Assembly: GCF_023061185.1 (NCBI RefSeq)
Contig: NZ_JAKGAK010000002.1
Location: forward strand, 124,001 to 188,000
DNA from: Chromohalobacter beijerinckii
GTDB taxonomy: Bacteria; Pseudomonadota; Gammaproteobacteria; Pseudomonadales; Halomonadaceae
DNA: 64,000 bases
Direction of reading: 5' to 3'
Each line of letters begins with the position of its first letter. Position 1 is the stretch's first letter. A program made the translations under genes and the position numbers. The notes below the pieces were generated by a model. That model was not told the origin of the DNA, made no database searches, and saw only the letters and a list, made by a program, of their open reading frames with translations. This document shows positions 37,725 through 46,669 of this stretch, in pieces.

Positions 37725-37843
37725 GGCGTCATCCTTCTTCATGAATCGAGCGGCATGACCACGCGGGTCGGTTGGATGAATCGTGTCAGCTTGCCGTCGG
37801 GCCCACAATGCTCATTCGACGAAAGCCGCATGCGAAACGTCGG

Positions 37844-38719
37844 CTAGGCCACACGGTGACTGCGAGCCTCTTCGAGCAATGCGAACCAAGTGGCCCGATC
37901 CAGCGTCAGGTTACTGTCACGGTGCAAGGCTTGAATACGACTTTCCTTGAGGGTGCCGATGACTGGCGCGGGGTGGCCCGGCAAGCGTCGTAGCCAAGCC
38001 AGGGCCAATCCGGCGGTGCTCGACTCGAACTCTTCGGCGAAATGCTCCAGCGCGCTGCCCAGGACATCCTCGAAGACCAGTCCTCCACCTAGTGGCGACC
38101 AGGCCATAGGCGCAAGGTCGTCGGCGATCACGGCATCATAGAATCCATCGAAAAGCACTTCCGGACGTGCCAGCGACAGCTCAAACTGATGTGCGCCGAG
38201 CGGGTGGCGCATGGCGGCCTGCAGGCGTCGCCACTGCTCGGGCAGGAAGTTGGAAACACCCACTGCGCCGACCTTGCCGGCGTCGATGGCGGCATCCAGT
38301 GCGGCTGCAGTGGCAGAGGCATCGAGTAGCGGATCGGGGCGGTGTAGCAGGAAGTGATCGAGGCGCTCGACGCCAAGCTGCTCCAGCGAAGCATCGATTC
38401 GCGCATTCAGATACTCGGGGGAGGTATCGTAATGCTTGACCCCGAAACGCGATGTGTCACGTGCGGGCAGCACGATATCGGTTTTGGTGATTACCTTGAC
38501 GCGGGCCTTGAGCGCTGGGCGTCGTGCCAAGGCCTCGCCGAACAGTCGTTCACACTCACGATTGCCGTAGATATCAGCGTGATCGAACCAATCGAGCCCT
38601 TCATCGAGGCGTGCTTCGATCCAGTCGGCCAAGCGCGTGGCGCCTGCTAACTCGGGACGCTCGTGAAGGCGCATCATGCCTAGCACGAACGGGACATCGA
38701 AAGTCAGCTCATCGCTCAT
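37844..38719 (-). CDS. Aldo/keto reductase (YdhF-like)
   Basis: NADPH-dependent oxidoreductase of 291 residues. The Asp-Tyr-Lys-His tetrad is visible: FDHADIYG (Asp, Tyr), ITKTDI (Lys) and LLHRPDPL (His). GVSNFLPEQW and PMAWSPLGGG are as in E. coli YdhF. Its ATG overlaps the stop of the mutarotase gene (ATGA). Sitting inside a hexose catabolic operon it may act on a sugar-derived carbonyl such as methylglyoxal, but that is inference. Confidence 0.88.
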   Translation of the reverse strand: MSDELTFDVPFVLGMMRLHERPELAGATRLADWIEARLDEGLDWFDHADIYGNRECERLFGEALARRPALKARVKVITKTDIVLPARDTSRFGVKHYDTSPEYLNARIDASLEQLGVERLDHFLLHRPDPLLDASATAAALDAAIDAGKVGAVGVSNFLPEQWRRLQAAMRHPLGAHQFELSLARPEVLFDGFYDAVIADDLAPMAWSPLGGGLVFEDVLGSALEHFAEEFESSTAGLALAWLRRLPGHPAPVIGTLKESRIQALHRDSNLTLDRATWFALLEEARSHRVA

Positions 38720-39666
38720 TGCGCAAGGTCCTCTCGGGTCAGGGTGGTGGCCAGGAGATGCTGGGCGCCAGGCACCAGCCATACGGGATCGATGCGTGTA
38801 CAGGCCGCTTCGATGCACAGGAAACGGTAACCGACGTCGGTGGGCGTGTCGTCGGGCAAGTCGGCGTCGGGATGCCAAACTACCGTGGAGTCGCTGCCTT
38901 GCTTGGCAATCTGAAGGCGACGTGCGCCGTCGTCGAGCACGACTGGACGATTGGATTCGTAGATACGATCCAATGGACCGCGCACGCCGAGCTCGCCTTG
39001 TTGATGCGCCTCGGAAAAGTCCTGGCGCTTGTCCAGGTAGCGCGCGCCGGCCAAGCCCTCGATACGGCATTGGTGCGTATGCGCGACACTCAGGTAGCTA
39101 TGCAATGCCGCAGTCAGTTTCACGGGTGTTTCACCGAGGTGTTCGGTAATCAGCTCAACATGCAGGCGCCGGGCGCTAGCGTGGATCATCACACGGGGCG
39201 CGAGTTGTTCGTCGAGGCGCGTTGTCGGCGACAGGTGTACTTCAACGCCTTCTTCCTCCTCGTCGATACCGTCCAGTCGCCACTCGGCTTGGCGGGCAGT
39301 ACCGTGCATGGGGCCGCGACCGTCCGGCGACTCGTCGGCAAACCATGGCCAGCACACCGGAATGCCGCCGCGGATCGTACCCGGCAATGCTTGTGGCGTG
39401 GGCGTTACCCACAACCAGCCATCCTCCGTGCCGGGTGCAGGTTGGGCGCCAGCGGCTGGCCCGGCTTCGGGGGCGAAAGGTAAGTCGCCTGCAGCTCGCC
39501 CGGGTTCGGGGGCGAAAGGCAAATAGTGCAATATCTGGGCGCCTTGCAGCGAGACCGCCAATTCGCCCCAGTCGGCATTGAACAACAGCACGCGGCGTTC
39601 TTGCCATTCGGCTTCGCGCTGCCCCTGAGTCGCATCGAGCAACTGACGCAGGGAATCGGGAATCAT
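38716..39666 (-). CDS. D-hexose-6-phosphate mutarotase-like protein
   Basis: A 316-residue aldose-1-epimerase-like protein of the YeaD type. GGIPVCWPWFADES, HGTARQAEWRL and the aromatic-rich barrel with LTAALHSYLSV fit this family, which equilibrates glucose-6-phosphate anomers. Residues 49-74 contain an imperfect tandem repeat (LPFAPEPGRAAGD and LPFAPEAGPAAGA) not expected in the family. It overlaps glk and the reductase gene by 4 bases on each side. Confidence 0.85.
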   Translation of the reverse strand: MIPDSLRQLLDATQGQREAEWQERRVLLFNADWGELAVSLQGAQILHYLPFAPEPGRAAGDLPFAPEAGPAAGAQPAPGTEDGWLWVTPTPQALPGTIRGGIPVCWPWFADESPDGRGPMHGTARQAEWRLDGIDEEEEGVEVHLSPTTRLDEQLAPRVMIHASARRLHVELITEHLGETPVKLTAALHSYLSVAHTHQCRIEGLAGARYLDKRQDFSEAHQQGELGVRGPLDRIYESNRPVVLDDGARRLQIAKQGSDSTVVWHPDADLPDDTPTDVGYRFLCIEAACTRIDPVWLVPGAQHLLATTLTREDLAQ

Positions 39667-40622
39667 GTCACCTCCTCGTTATGTAACGCTTCGCAGGCAC
39701 CCAGCAGGCCATTCCAGGGTGCCGTGACTACCCACACGGGAATGTGAGCAGTGTACGCGTGCATACGCCCTTTGTCGGTGAAGGCGTCGCGGAAGTGGCT
39801 ATGGGGTAGCCAATCGAGAAGGCGCGGCAGGATACCGCCACACAGATAGACGCCGCCGCGCGCACCGAGCATCAAGGCCGCATCGCCGCTGACATCGCCG
39901 AGGATTTTGAGAAAGCGTTCGAGAGACTGGCGCGCGAGTGGGTCGCCAGCGCGTGCCGCGCCGGTCACCTCGGCGGGCGTGTTGTAGTGGGCAATCTGCT
40001 TGGCTAGATACGCATTCGCGCGATAAAGATCCAGCAAGCCTTGACCACAGAGAATACGCTCCACCGAGACGCGCCCGTAGTGCTGGTGAAAGTACGCCAG
40101 CAGCTCGCGCTCATGTGCATCGGTGGGCGCGAAGGACACGTGCCCACCCTCGGTGGGAAGGGGTATCCAGTCGTGCTGACCGGGAAAAAGACCTGCCATG
40201 CCCAGGCCGGTGCCAGGGCCAAAAATCAATCTTGTGCTGCCTGGCGCGGCTTCGCCGGCCCCTAGCGGGACCAGGTCCTTGGCATCCACGTGGGGAACAC
40301 CGAGTGCTTGCGCGGTGAAGTCGTTGATGACCTTGAACAGCTCGAAGCCGAACTCCTCGGTGACCTGGCGCTTGGAGAAGCACCAGGCGTTGTTGGTCAT
40401 GCGGACTTCATCGTTGTGTACGGGGCAGGCGAAGGCGAGGCAGGCTTCGCGGGGTACTTCCGCACCCACCTCGTCGAGGTAGGCGCGAATCGCTTCGGAG
40501 AGTGTTGGATAATGCGCACAAGGAAGCGTTCGAATGGCCTGAAGATCGAACTCTCCCGGCGTCACCAAGGCGAAGCGGGCATTGGTGCCGCCGATGTCGC
40601 CAATCAAGGCAGGTCGGCTCAT
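39663..40622 (-). CDS. glk: Glucokinase
   Basis: Phosphorylates glucose with ATP. The 319-residue protein has the bacterial Glk features LIGDIGGTNARFAL, KVINDFTAQALGVP, IFGPGTGLGMAG, TEGGHVSFAP and VYLCGGILPRL. It directly follows edd with no gap and overlaps the mutarotase by 4 bases, so the glucose-6-phosphate it makes is handled by the same operon. Confidence 0.95.
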   Translation of the reverse strand: MSRPALIGDIGGTNARFALVTPGEFDLQAIRTLPCAHYPTLSEAIRAYLDEVGAEVPREACLAFACPVHNDEVRMTNNAWCFSKRQVTEEFGFELFKVINDFTAQALGVPHVDAKDLVPLGAGEAAPGSTRLIFGPGTGLGMAGLFPGQHDWIPLPTEGGHVSFAPTDAHERELLAYFHQHYGRVSVERILCGQGLLDLYRANAYLAKQIAHYNTPAEVTGAARAGDPLARQSLERFLKILGDVSGDAALMLGARGGVYLCGGILPRLLDWLPHSHFRDAFTDKGRMHAYTAHIPVWVVTAPWNGLLGACEALHNEEVT

Positions 40623-42494
40623 TCAAGCATCCTCGCCTTGAATGTGCGCGCCTTGGCGAGCTAGGTCGTCGGCCTCGAAGCCGCCCAGCACGCTGCAGCC
40701 TTCCTCGCCGCGCATGGCGAGCTGACGGAAGCCGCCGAACAGTTCGCGCCCCAGCCCTACATGGTAGTGGTCGAGATCGCCGACAGCCTGCTCGCGTTGC
40801 GCCCAGGTCTGTGCGTCGAGTTTTACTTCCAGGCTACCGTTGTCGGCGTCGAGGCGCACGACATCGCCGTCGCGAAGCTTGCCCAACGGGCCACCGTCGA
40901 GGGCCTCGGGTGTCATGTGGATCGCCGCGGGGACCTTGCCGGAGGCGCCGGACATGCGGCCGTCGGTCACCAGCGCGACCTTATAGCCGCGGTCCTGCAG
41001 GACACCAAGATAGGGCGTGAGCTTATGCAGCTCGGGCATGCCGTTAGCCTGGGGGCCCTGAAAGCGGACGACGGCGATGACGTCGCGGTCCAGTTCGCCA
41101 GCTTCGAAGGCGCCCTGGAGATCGTTTTGATCCTCGAAAATCCGGATGGGCGCCTCAACCAGGCGATTTTCTTGCTTCACGGCGGAGATCTTGATTACGC
41201 CGCGTCCCAGGTTGCCGTCGAGCACCGTCAGCCCACCGGTCGGGGAGAAGGGGTTCGATACCGGACGCAGGACGTCCTCGTCGAGGCTTTGCTCGGGGCC
41301 TTCACGCCAGATCAGTTCGCCGTCTTCAAGGAAGGGCTCTTTGGTGTAGGCCGTCATGTCGGTACCGAACGCGGTCGGGATGTCGCTGTGGATGAGCCCG
41401 GCCTTGAGCAGTTCACGGAACAGGAGGCTCATGCCGCCTGCGGCTTGGAAGTGGTTGATGTCTGCCTGGCCGTTGGGATAGACGTGCATCAGGCTCGGTG
41501 TCACCGCGGAAAGGTCGGTGAAGTCGTCCCAGGTCAAGGTCAGCCCCGCAGCAGCGGCCATGGCCACCAGGTGCAGGGTATGGTTGGTGGAGCCGCCCGA
41601 GGCGAGCAGGCCGACGATGGCATTGACGATGGCACGGGCGTCGATCTGCTTGTAGAAAGGCCGATAATCGCCACCCGGCTCGGTGTTGCGAATCGTCTGT
41701 TGGGTGGCGAACTGGGTGAGTGCCTCGCGCATCTCGGTACCGGGATTGACGAACGATGTGCCCGGCAGGTGCAGACCCATCATCTCCATCATCAACTGAT
41801 TGGAGTTGGCGGTACCGTAAAAGGTGCAGGTGCCGGGGCTGTGATAGGACTGCGACTCGGCTTCCAGCAGGTCTTCACGCGTCGCCTTGCCCTCGGCAAA
41901 CAGCTGGCGGACGCGGGCTTTTTCCTTGTTGGGCAGGCCGCTGGGCATCGGGCCGGCGGGCACGAAAGTGGCCGGCAGGTGGCCGAAGCGCGCCGCTGCA
42001 ATGAACAGCCCCGGGACAATCTTGTCACATACCCCGAGGTAGAGCGCGCCATCGAACATGTTGTGCGACAGGCCTACCGCCGTGGCCATGGCGATGACAT
42101 CGCGTGAGAACAGTGACAGCTCCATGCCGGGCTGGCCCTGGGTCACGCCGTCGCACATGGCGGGGACGCCACCAGCGAACTGGGCGGTCGAGCCCATTTG
42201 TCGAGCGGCATCCTTGATGGTAGCGGGGAAGGTCTCGAGGGGCTGGTGCGCCGACAGCATGTCGTTGTAGGCCGAGATGATGCCCAGGTTGGCGGAGTTC
42301 ATCAGCTTGAGCTGATTCTTGTCCTGGCTGCCGCAGGAAGCGACACCATGAGCAAGGTTTCCGCAACTGAGATCGCTGCGGTGGACCCCGCGCTTGTACT
42401 GATCGTGCATGCGCTTTTCGTAGAGCGCCCGGCGTTCCTTGGAGCGTTCTTCGATGCGGCGAGTAACGTCGGCAACGGTCTGATTCAGTGGCAT
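40623..42494 (-). CDS. edd: 6-phosphogluconate dehydratase
   Basis: First dedicated enzyme of the Entner-Doudoroff pathway, giving KDPG. The 623 residues carry the [4Fe-4S] cysteine segments ([37 protein letters not shown]) and the IlvD/Edd C-terminal [22 protein letters not shown] precedes the ATG at 42494. It is the first gene of the reverse-strand operon and diverges from gap. The KDPG aldolase gene (eda) is not in the window. Confidence 0.97.
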   Translation of the reverse strand: MPLNQTVADVTRRIEERSKERRALYEKRMHDQYKRGVHRSDLSCGNLAHGVASCGSQDKNQLKLMNSANLGIISAYNDMLSAHQPLETFPATIKDAARQMGSTAQFAGGVPAMCDGVTQGQPGMELSLFSRDVIAMATAVGLSHNMFDGALYLGVCDKIVPGLFIAAARFGHLPATFVPAGPMPSGLPNKEKARVRQLFAEGKATREDLLEAESQSYHSPGTCTFYGTANSNQLMMEMMGLHLPGTSFVNPGTEMREALTQFATQQTIRNTEPGGDYRPFYKQIDARAIVNAIVGLLASGGSTNHTLHLVAMAAAAGLTLTWDDFTDLSAVTPSLMHVYPNGQADINHFQAAGGMSLLFRELLKAGLIHSDIPTAFGTDMTAYTKEPFLEDGELIWREGPEQSLDEDVLRPVSNPFSPTGGLTVLDGNLGRGVIKISAVKQENRLVEAPIRIFEDQNDLQGAFEAGELDRDVIAVVRFQGPQANGMPELHKLTPYLGVLQDRGYKVALVTDGRMSGASGKVPAAIHMTPEALDGGPLGKLRDGDVVRLDADNGSLEVKLDAQTWAQREQAVGDLDHYHVGLGRELFGGFRQLAMRGEEGCSVLGGFEADDLARQGAHIQGEDA

Positions 42495-42526
42495 GTCAGG
42501 ACCTCATCAAGTGCGTTGGGTGATCA

Positions 42527-42541
42527 TGTAAGTAAATTTAG
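42527..42541. promoter_or_regulatory. Possible HexR site, edd side
   Basis: TGTAAGTAAATTTAG matches 11 of 15 positions of the gammaproteobacterial HexR palindrome TGTAATTAAATTACA. It lies 33 bases before edd. HexR is the usual KDPG-responsive repressor of edd and gap; no hexR gene is in the window. Confidence 0.3.
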
Positions 42542-42570
42542 CAAAAAATACCTTGATGGTCGTGCGTCTT

Positions 42571-42600
42571 TTGCCCAAATTAAGGGGATAGCTGTAGTAT
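42571..42600 (+). promoter_or_regulatory. Possible promoter of gap
   Basis: TTGCCC (42571-42576), an 18-base spacer and TAGTAT (42595-42600) form a plausible sigma-70 promoter about 60 bases before gap. The -10 box overlaps the second HexR-like site. Confidence 0.4.
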
Positions 42601-42607
42601 TCTTCCA
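42593..42607. promoter_or_regulatory. Possible HexR site, gap side
   Basis: TGTAGTATTCTTCCA matches 11 of 15 positions of TGTAGTAAAATTACA. The left arm is perfect, the right one poor. It overlaps the proposed -10 box of gap, a position suited to repression. Confidence 0.3.
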
Positions 42608-42659
42608 AAAGATACTTATCGTATCCTTGGGGTCACGCCAATCAAAGGAGGAAGCCATT

Positions 42660-43661
42660 ATGACGCTGCGTATTGCAATCAACGGGTTTGGGCGTATCGG
42701 GCGTAACGTCCTGCGGGCTCTCTACGAAAACGGTTATCGCGACCGCGTCGAGGTCGTGGCCATCAACGATCTGGGCGACCCGTCGCTCAACGCCCACCTA
42801 CTCAAGCATGATAGCGTGCATGGGCACTTCATGTTCGAGGTGGGGCACGACGACGAGTCGCTGAACGTCGATGGCGACCGCATTCGCATATTATCCGAGC
42901 GTGATCCGGCCGCCTTGCCTTGGACATCGCTGAATGTCGATCTGGTCATGGAGTGCACGGGGCTCTTCACCAAGCGTGACGCCGCCGCCAAGCACCTCGA
43001 GGCTGGTGCCGAACGTGTGTTGATCTCCGCACCCAGCGGCGATGCCGATGCCATGGTGGTGTTCGGTGTCAACGAGGACGTGTTGACCAGTGAGCATCGT
43101 GTGGTTTCCAACGCCTCTTGCACCACCAATTGCCTGGCGCCGGTCGCCAAGGCGCTCAACGATGCGGTGGGCATCGAAAATGGCTTGATGACGACGGTGC
43201 ATGCTTACACCAACGACCAGAATCTGTCCGATGTCTACCACAAGGATCCCTACCGGGCGCGTAGTGCGACCCAGTCGATGATTCCTACCAAGACGGGCGC
43301 TGCGGCGGCCGTAGGACGAGTGTTGCCCGAGCTCGAAGGCAAGTTCGATGGTTTGGCGGTCCGCGTGCCGGTCATCAATGTGTCGCTGGTCGATCTGACC
43401 TTTACTGCCGGCCGTGAAACCACTCAGGAAGAAATCAACGCCATCGTCGAGAAGGCGGCCGAGGACTCTCCGGTACTGGCCTCCAACGCCCAGCCACTGG
43501 TGTCGATCGACTTCAACCACGATGCGAACTCGTCCACCTTCGATGCCAATCACACGCGCGTCAACGGCCGTCTGGTCAAGGTGATGGCGTGGTACGACAA
43601 CGAGTGGGGTTTCTCCAACCGTATGCTGGATACGGCACTGGCAATGCACGCGGCCAAGTAA
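42660..43661 (+). CDS. gap: Glyceraldehyde-3-phosphate dehydrogenase, type I
   Basis: Oxidises glyceraldehyde-3-phosphate from the Entner-Doudoroff cleavage. The 333 residues begin [15 protein letters not shown]; the catalytic Cys154 lies in SNASCTTNC and His180 in [10 protein letters not shown]. The start at 42660 has AAGGAGG eight bases before it. The frame is open back to 42198 inside the edd complement, but the longer form is not real. It is divergent from edd and followed by a terminator. The INDL turn at residues 36-39 leaves cofactor choice (NAD or NADP) open. Confidence 0.96.
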   Translation: MTLRIAINGFGRIGRNVLRALYENGYRDRVEVVAINDLGDPSLNAHLLKHDSVHGHFMFEVGHDDESLNVDGDRIRILSERDPAALPWTSLNVDLVMECTGLFTKRDAAAKHLEAGAERVLISAPSGDADAMVVFGVNEDVLTSEHRVVSNASCTTNCLAPVAKALNDAVGIENGLMTTVHAYTNDQNLSDVYHKDPYRARSATQSMIPTKTGAAAAVGRVLPELEGKFDGLAVRVPVINVSLVDLTFTAGRETTQEEINAIVEKAAEDSPVLASNAQPLVSIDFNHDANSSTFDANHTRVNGRLVKVMAWYDNEWGFSNRMLDTALAMHAAK

Positions 43662-43791
43662 GGTCGTCGTCGGTGACGTAACCACCCCGTGTGGGAGCGT
43701 CCGGATACACGTCTCGCGCACTCACGGCTCCGCTCGATCGTTGTCCGTTCGCTCTCGCTCCCCATCGGGTACGTCAGGTACCCGGGAAATC

Positions 43792-43814
43792 AGGCGCCTC
43801 AGGGCGCCTTTTTT
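43792..43814 (+). terminator. Rho-independent terminator after gap
   Basis: AGGCGCC, 4-base loop, GGCGCCT, then a six-base T-run. It is 130 bases after the gap stop. Confidence 0.85.
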
Positions 43815-44042
43815 CTGCCGGGACACTCAAGATTCGACACCCCCCGGCCGATGTTCAAAGTAAGGCAGCACCGCATTGCCATTGGCGTATTGCAACTTTC
43901 GTGACGATGCCTAAGCTCCTGCCCTGTAGAGAATGACGAAAGTGCCATTATGGTTCCAGAATCACGTCATGGTCGGGTTTATCCCCTTCCTGTGATAGAC
44001 TATGAAGGGCATGCATCATTTCTCATCAACGGAACGGGCATC

Positions 44043-44333
44043 ATGCGCGATTTTGTGCAACAGGCTCATCGGCTAGTCGGTGTCATGCTGCGCGACGGAC
44101 ACCGCAATCGCCAAGGAAAGATCACCGGTGTCGATCAATCGCGTGACACGCCTGCCGTCTACGTCGCTTGGTCGGGGCAGTCCCGTTGCGAGCGTGTGAC
44201 GTTGAGCATTGAAGAGCTGCGCACCCTGGTGTCGGCCTATCTCGAAACGCATGATCGCCGACCCGTTGAGCAAGCCGAGCCGGAGGCGTCACCGGTCTCG
44301 CCGCCGCAGCGGCGCACCGGCGGGGTACGGTAG
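44043..44333 (+). CDS. Hypothetical small protein
   Basis: A 96-residue protein with no signal or membrane segment; the C-terminal 25 residues are rich in proline, glutamate and arginine. I do not recognise a family. The frame is open to an ATG at 43950, giving 127 residues; I prefer 44043 because GGAACGGG lies upstream and promoter-like sequence (TGTGATAGACTAT, about 43993-44005) falls within the longer version. It sits alone before the diguanylate cyclase gene. Confidence 0.5.
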   Translation: MRDFVQQAHRLVGVMLRDGHRNRQGKITGVDQSRDTPAVYVAWSGQSRCERVTLSIEELRTLVSAYLETHDRRPVEQAEPEASPVSPPQRRTGGVR

Positions 44334-44408
44334 CCCGCTTGTGCCTTCGTCGAGTCAGCGGTCGTGTGAATTCGTCACGAAGCCTGTGAAGTGGGGCGAT
44401 GACTCATT

Positions 44409-45725
44409 ATGGACATACCGGCCGCGAAGGGTTTCTCCACGCTTCCCAGCGATTGCGATGCATTGCTGGAGGGCTCTCCCGCCATCCTATATGCGACCGG
44501 CCCCGGCTGGTGGCGTAACGATCTGCACTACGTCAGCTATAATCTCGCCACGCTGATCGGCGCTACTCGGGCGCAACTTCAATCTACTCCGACTTTGTGG
44601 CTCGAGCATGTGTGCGATGCCCAGGAAGTCGAAGCATGCCTGTTCGCGAGGCTGGCGGCGGGCGAGTCGCGTATTCGCCTGTATTACCGCATCGTGTGCG
44701 CCGAAGGGCATGTTCGCCACATGCAAGACGATATAGCGGTGCAGCGTGACGCCGCGGGCGATGTGATCGAGTTGATCGGTTCTCTGGCCGATATCAGCGA
44801 GACGCGGGTGGCGCTGGCCCGTCTGGAGGCACTAGCAGACAGCGAGCGTCGTTATCGTTTTATCGTCGAAAATGTCAGCGATGCCATCCTGTTGATGGAT
44901 GCTGATGGGGAATGCCGCTTCGCGTCGCCGTCGATACGCGACCTGCTCGGGCATCGTCCCGAAACCTTGCATGAGCGTGGATTGTTGGAATTGTTGCCGC
45001 CGGATGATGCGCCGCGCGTGCAGCGCCTGATTCACGATGCCTCGCGTCATGGCGAGCCGCTGCGCATGGAGCTCCGCATGCGTCACCGGCTAGGTCATTA
45101 TGTGTGGCTGGAGACTTGCTGCTCGCCTTATTTGAATCCTGCCAGTGAACGCTACGAGTGGATCCTCGCGGTGGCCCGCGACATTACCGACCGCAAGCAT
45201 CGCGAGCATCGTCTGCATGAGCTTTCGACAACTGATAGCCTCACCGGGGCGCTCAATCGTGGCGCTTACTTGAGTTGCTTGCGTAGTGGCCTGGAGGCCG
45301 CCGATCATGTGTCGCAACGTGTTTCCCTGGTGATTTTCGATATCGACCATTTCAAGACGATCAACGACACTTGGGGGCATGCGGCCGGCGATCTGGTGTT
45401 GGCTTGTGTGGGCGAGATATGTCGCACTGCGTTGCGCGATCACGATGTGTTCGGACGCATCGGTGGTGAAGAATTCTCGCTGATGTTAACCAGTCAGTCG
45501 CTAAACGACGCGGCGTTGCTGGCCGAACGACTGCGCAAGAAATTCGAAAGCGTACGGGTCGAATTTCATGGCGAATGGCTGAGTTTCTCAGTAAGTTTTG
45601 GTGTGGCGGAACGCCAATCCCGCGAGGGGATGGAGTCGCTGCTACACCGTGCCGACATGGGGCTCTATGCCGCCAAGCACAACGGCCGCAACCGTGTGCA
45701 TCAAGCGCCACCGCAACCCGTATGA
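44409..45725 (+). CDS. PAS-PAS-GGDEF diguanylate cyclase
   Basis: A 438-residue soluble enzyme that should make cyclic-di-GMP. Two PAS units (about 10-135 and 145-265, the second followed by a PAC-like RDITDRKHREHRLHELS) precede the GGDEF domain. The active site reads GGEEF (352-356) and the inhibitory site RDHD (343-346) is at the correct five-residue distance, so catalysis and product inhibition both look intact. It has no membrane segment; the PAS domains presumably sense an internal cue. Confidence 0.92.
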   Translation: MDIPAAKGFSTLPSDCDALLEGSPAILYATGPGWWRNDLHYVSYNLATLIGATRAQLQSTPTLWLEHVCDAQEVEACLFARLAAGESRIRLYYRIVCAEGHVRHMQDDIAVQRDAAGDVIELIGSLADISETRVALARLEALADSERRYRFIVENVSDAILLMDADGECRFASPSIRDLLGHRPETLHERGLLELLPPDDAPRVQRLIHDASRHGEPLRMELRMRHRLGHYVWLETCCSPYLNPASERYEWILAVARDITDRKHREHRLHELSTTDSLTGALNRGAYLSCLRSGLEAADHVSQRVSLVIFDIDHFKTINDTWGHAAGDLVLACVGEICRTALRDHDVFGRIGGEEFSLMLTSQSLNDAALLAERLRKKFESVRVEFHGEWLSFSVSFGVAERQSREGMESLLHRADMGLYAAKHNGRNRVHQAPPQPV

Positions 45726-45810
45726 ACACGACGTTATGCAATTACCCGACTCTCGTATGCCACATCGCCGAGCGTTAGCCGGACACGGCGTAGTAATCAA
45801 GGAGAAAAAC

Positions 45811-46617
45811 ATGATGCGAATTCTGCTGGCCTGTTTGCTGAGCATGCTGAGCCTCGGTGCCTGGGCGGAGACCGTGGAAGGCCCGAAGGTCGTCGGCGAG
45901 ACGTTCGAATACTCCACTGGTGGGGAAACGTATCAGGGGTATCTGGCACGCAACGTCAATGACGAGGAGCCGCGCCCGGCGGTGTTGTTGGTGCATGAGT
46001 GGTGGGGCCTCAACGATTACGCCAAGTCACGCGCTGACCAGTTGGCGGCGCTGGGTTTCGTCGCCTTGGCGGTCGATATGTACGGTGAAGGTAAGAATGC
46101 CCGGCATCCCGACGATGCGCAGGCGTTTTCCAAGCGTGTGATGAGCGATTGGCCGACGGCGCGCGCGAGCCTCGAAGCGGCCATGGCCAAGCTGCGAGAA
46201 CAGCCCTACGTGCGTGGCGATCGCATGGCGGCGTTGGGATATTGCTTTGGTGGCGGCGTGGTGATGAACATGGCGCTGGCGGGCATGCCCATCGAGGCGG
46301 CGATCAGTTTCCATGGCAGCCCTACTCAAGCGGTCTCCGACCCGCAGCCCTTCGATGGCATCGTGCAGATTCACAATGGCGAAGCCGATGGCCTTGTCGA
46401 ATCGGATGCGCTGGAGTCGATGGCACAGACGCTAAGCGATCAGGGCGCTGAGGTGCGCGTGGTGCAGTATCCGGGCGCCAAGCATGGTTTCAGCAATCCG
46501 GGATCCGATGCCAAGGCTGACGAGTTCGATCTGCCCTTGGGTTATGATGCCGCCGCCGACGCGGCCTCTTGGCAATCGGCCCTGGTGGCACTGGATCGTG
46601 CTCTCAACCAAGACTGA
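45811..46617 (+). CDS. Exported dienelactone hydrolase-family protein
   Basis: A 268-residue alpha/beta hydrolase. It starts at 45811 (AAGGAG upstream) with a signal peptide ending at GAWA (about residue 19), so it is probably periplasmic. The nucleophile is the cysteine in GYCFGGG, with Asp in GEADGL and His in KHGFSNPG, the DLH triad. LLVHEWWGLND and AVDMYGEGK are typical. The natural substrate is unknown. The frame is open to 45598 within the preceding gene. Confidence 0.9.
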   Translation: MMRILLACLLSMLSLGAWAETVEGPKVVGETFEYSTGGETYQGYLARNVNDEEPRPAVLLVHEWWGLNDYAKSRADQLAALGFVALAVDMYGEGKNARHPDDAQAFSKRVMSDWPTARASLEAAMAKLREQPYVRGDRMAALGYCFGGGVVMNMALAGMPIEAAISFHGSPTQAVSDPQPFDGIVQIHNGEADGLVESDALESMAQTLSDQGAEVRVVQYPGAKHGFSNPGSDAKADEFDLPLGYDAAADAASWQSALVALDRALNQD

Positions 46618-46627
46618 CATACAATCC

Positions 46628-46649
46628 AGCGGCGCCATGCCGTGCCGCT
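46628..46649. terminator. Weak hairpin between convergent hydrolase gene and pncB
   Basis: AGCGGCGC pairs with GTGCCGCT (one G-U pair) around a 6-base loop. There is no T-run, so this is a weak terminator candidate. Confidence 0.3.
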
Positions 46650-46669
46650 AGATTGCTGCCGGGCGTGAA

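Noticed and set aside
40761-42107. 448-codon open frame antisense to edd
   Set aside because: It is the shadow of a long GC-rich gene in another frame. The protein has no family features, and edd is certain.
42198-42659. N-terminal extension of gap by 154 codons
   Set aside because: It would overlap edd and the promoter region. The ATG at 42660 has a strong ribosome site and starts exactly at the family N-terminus.
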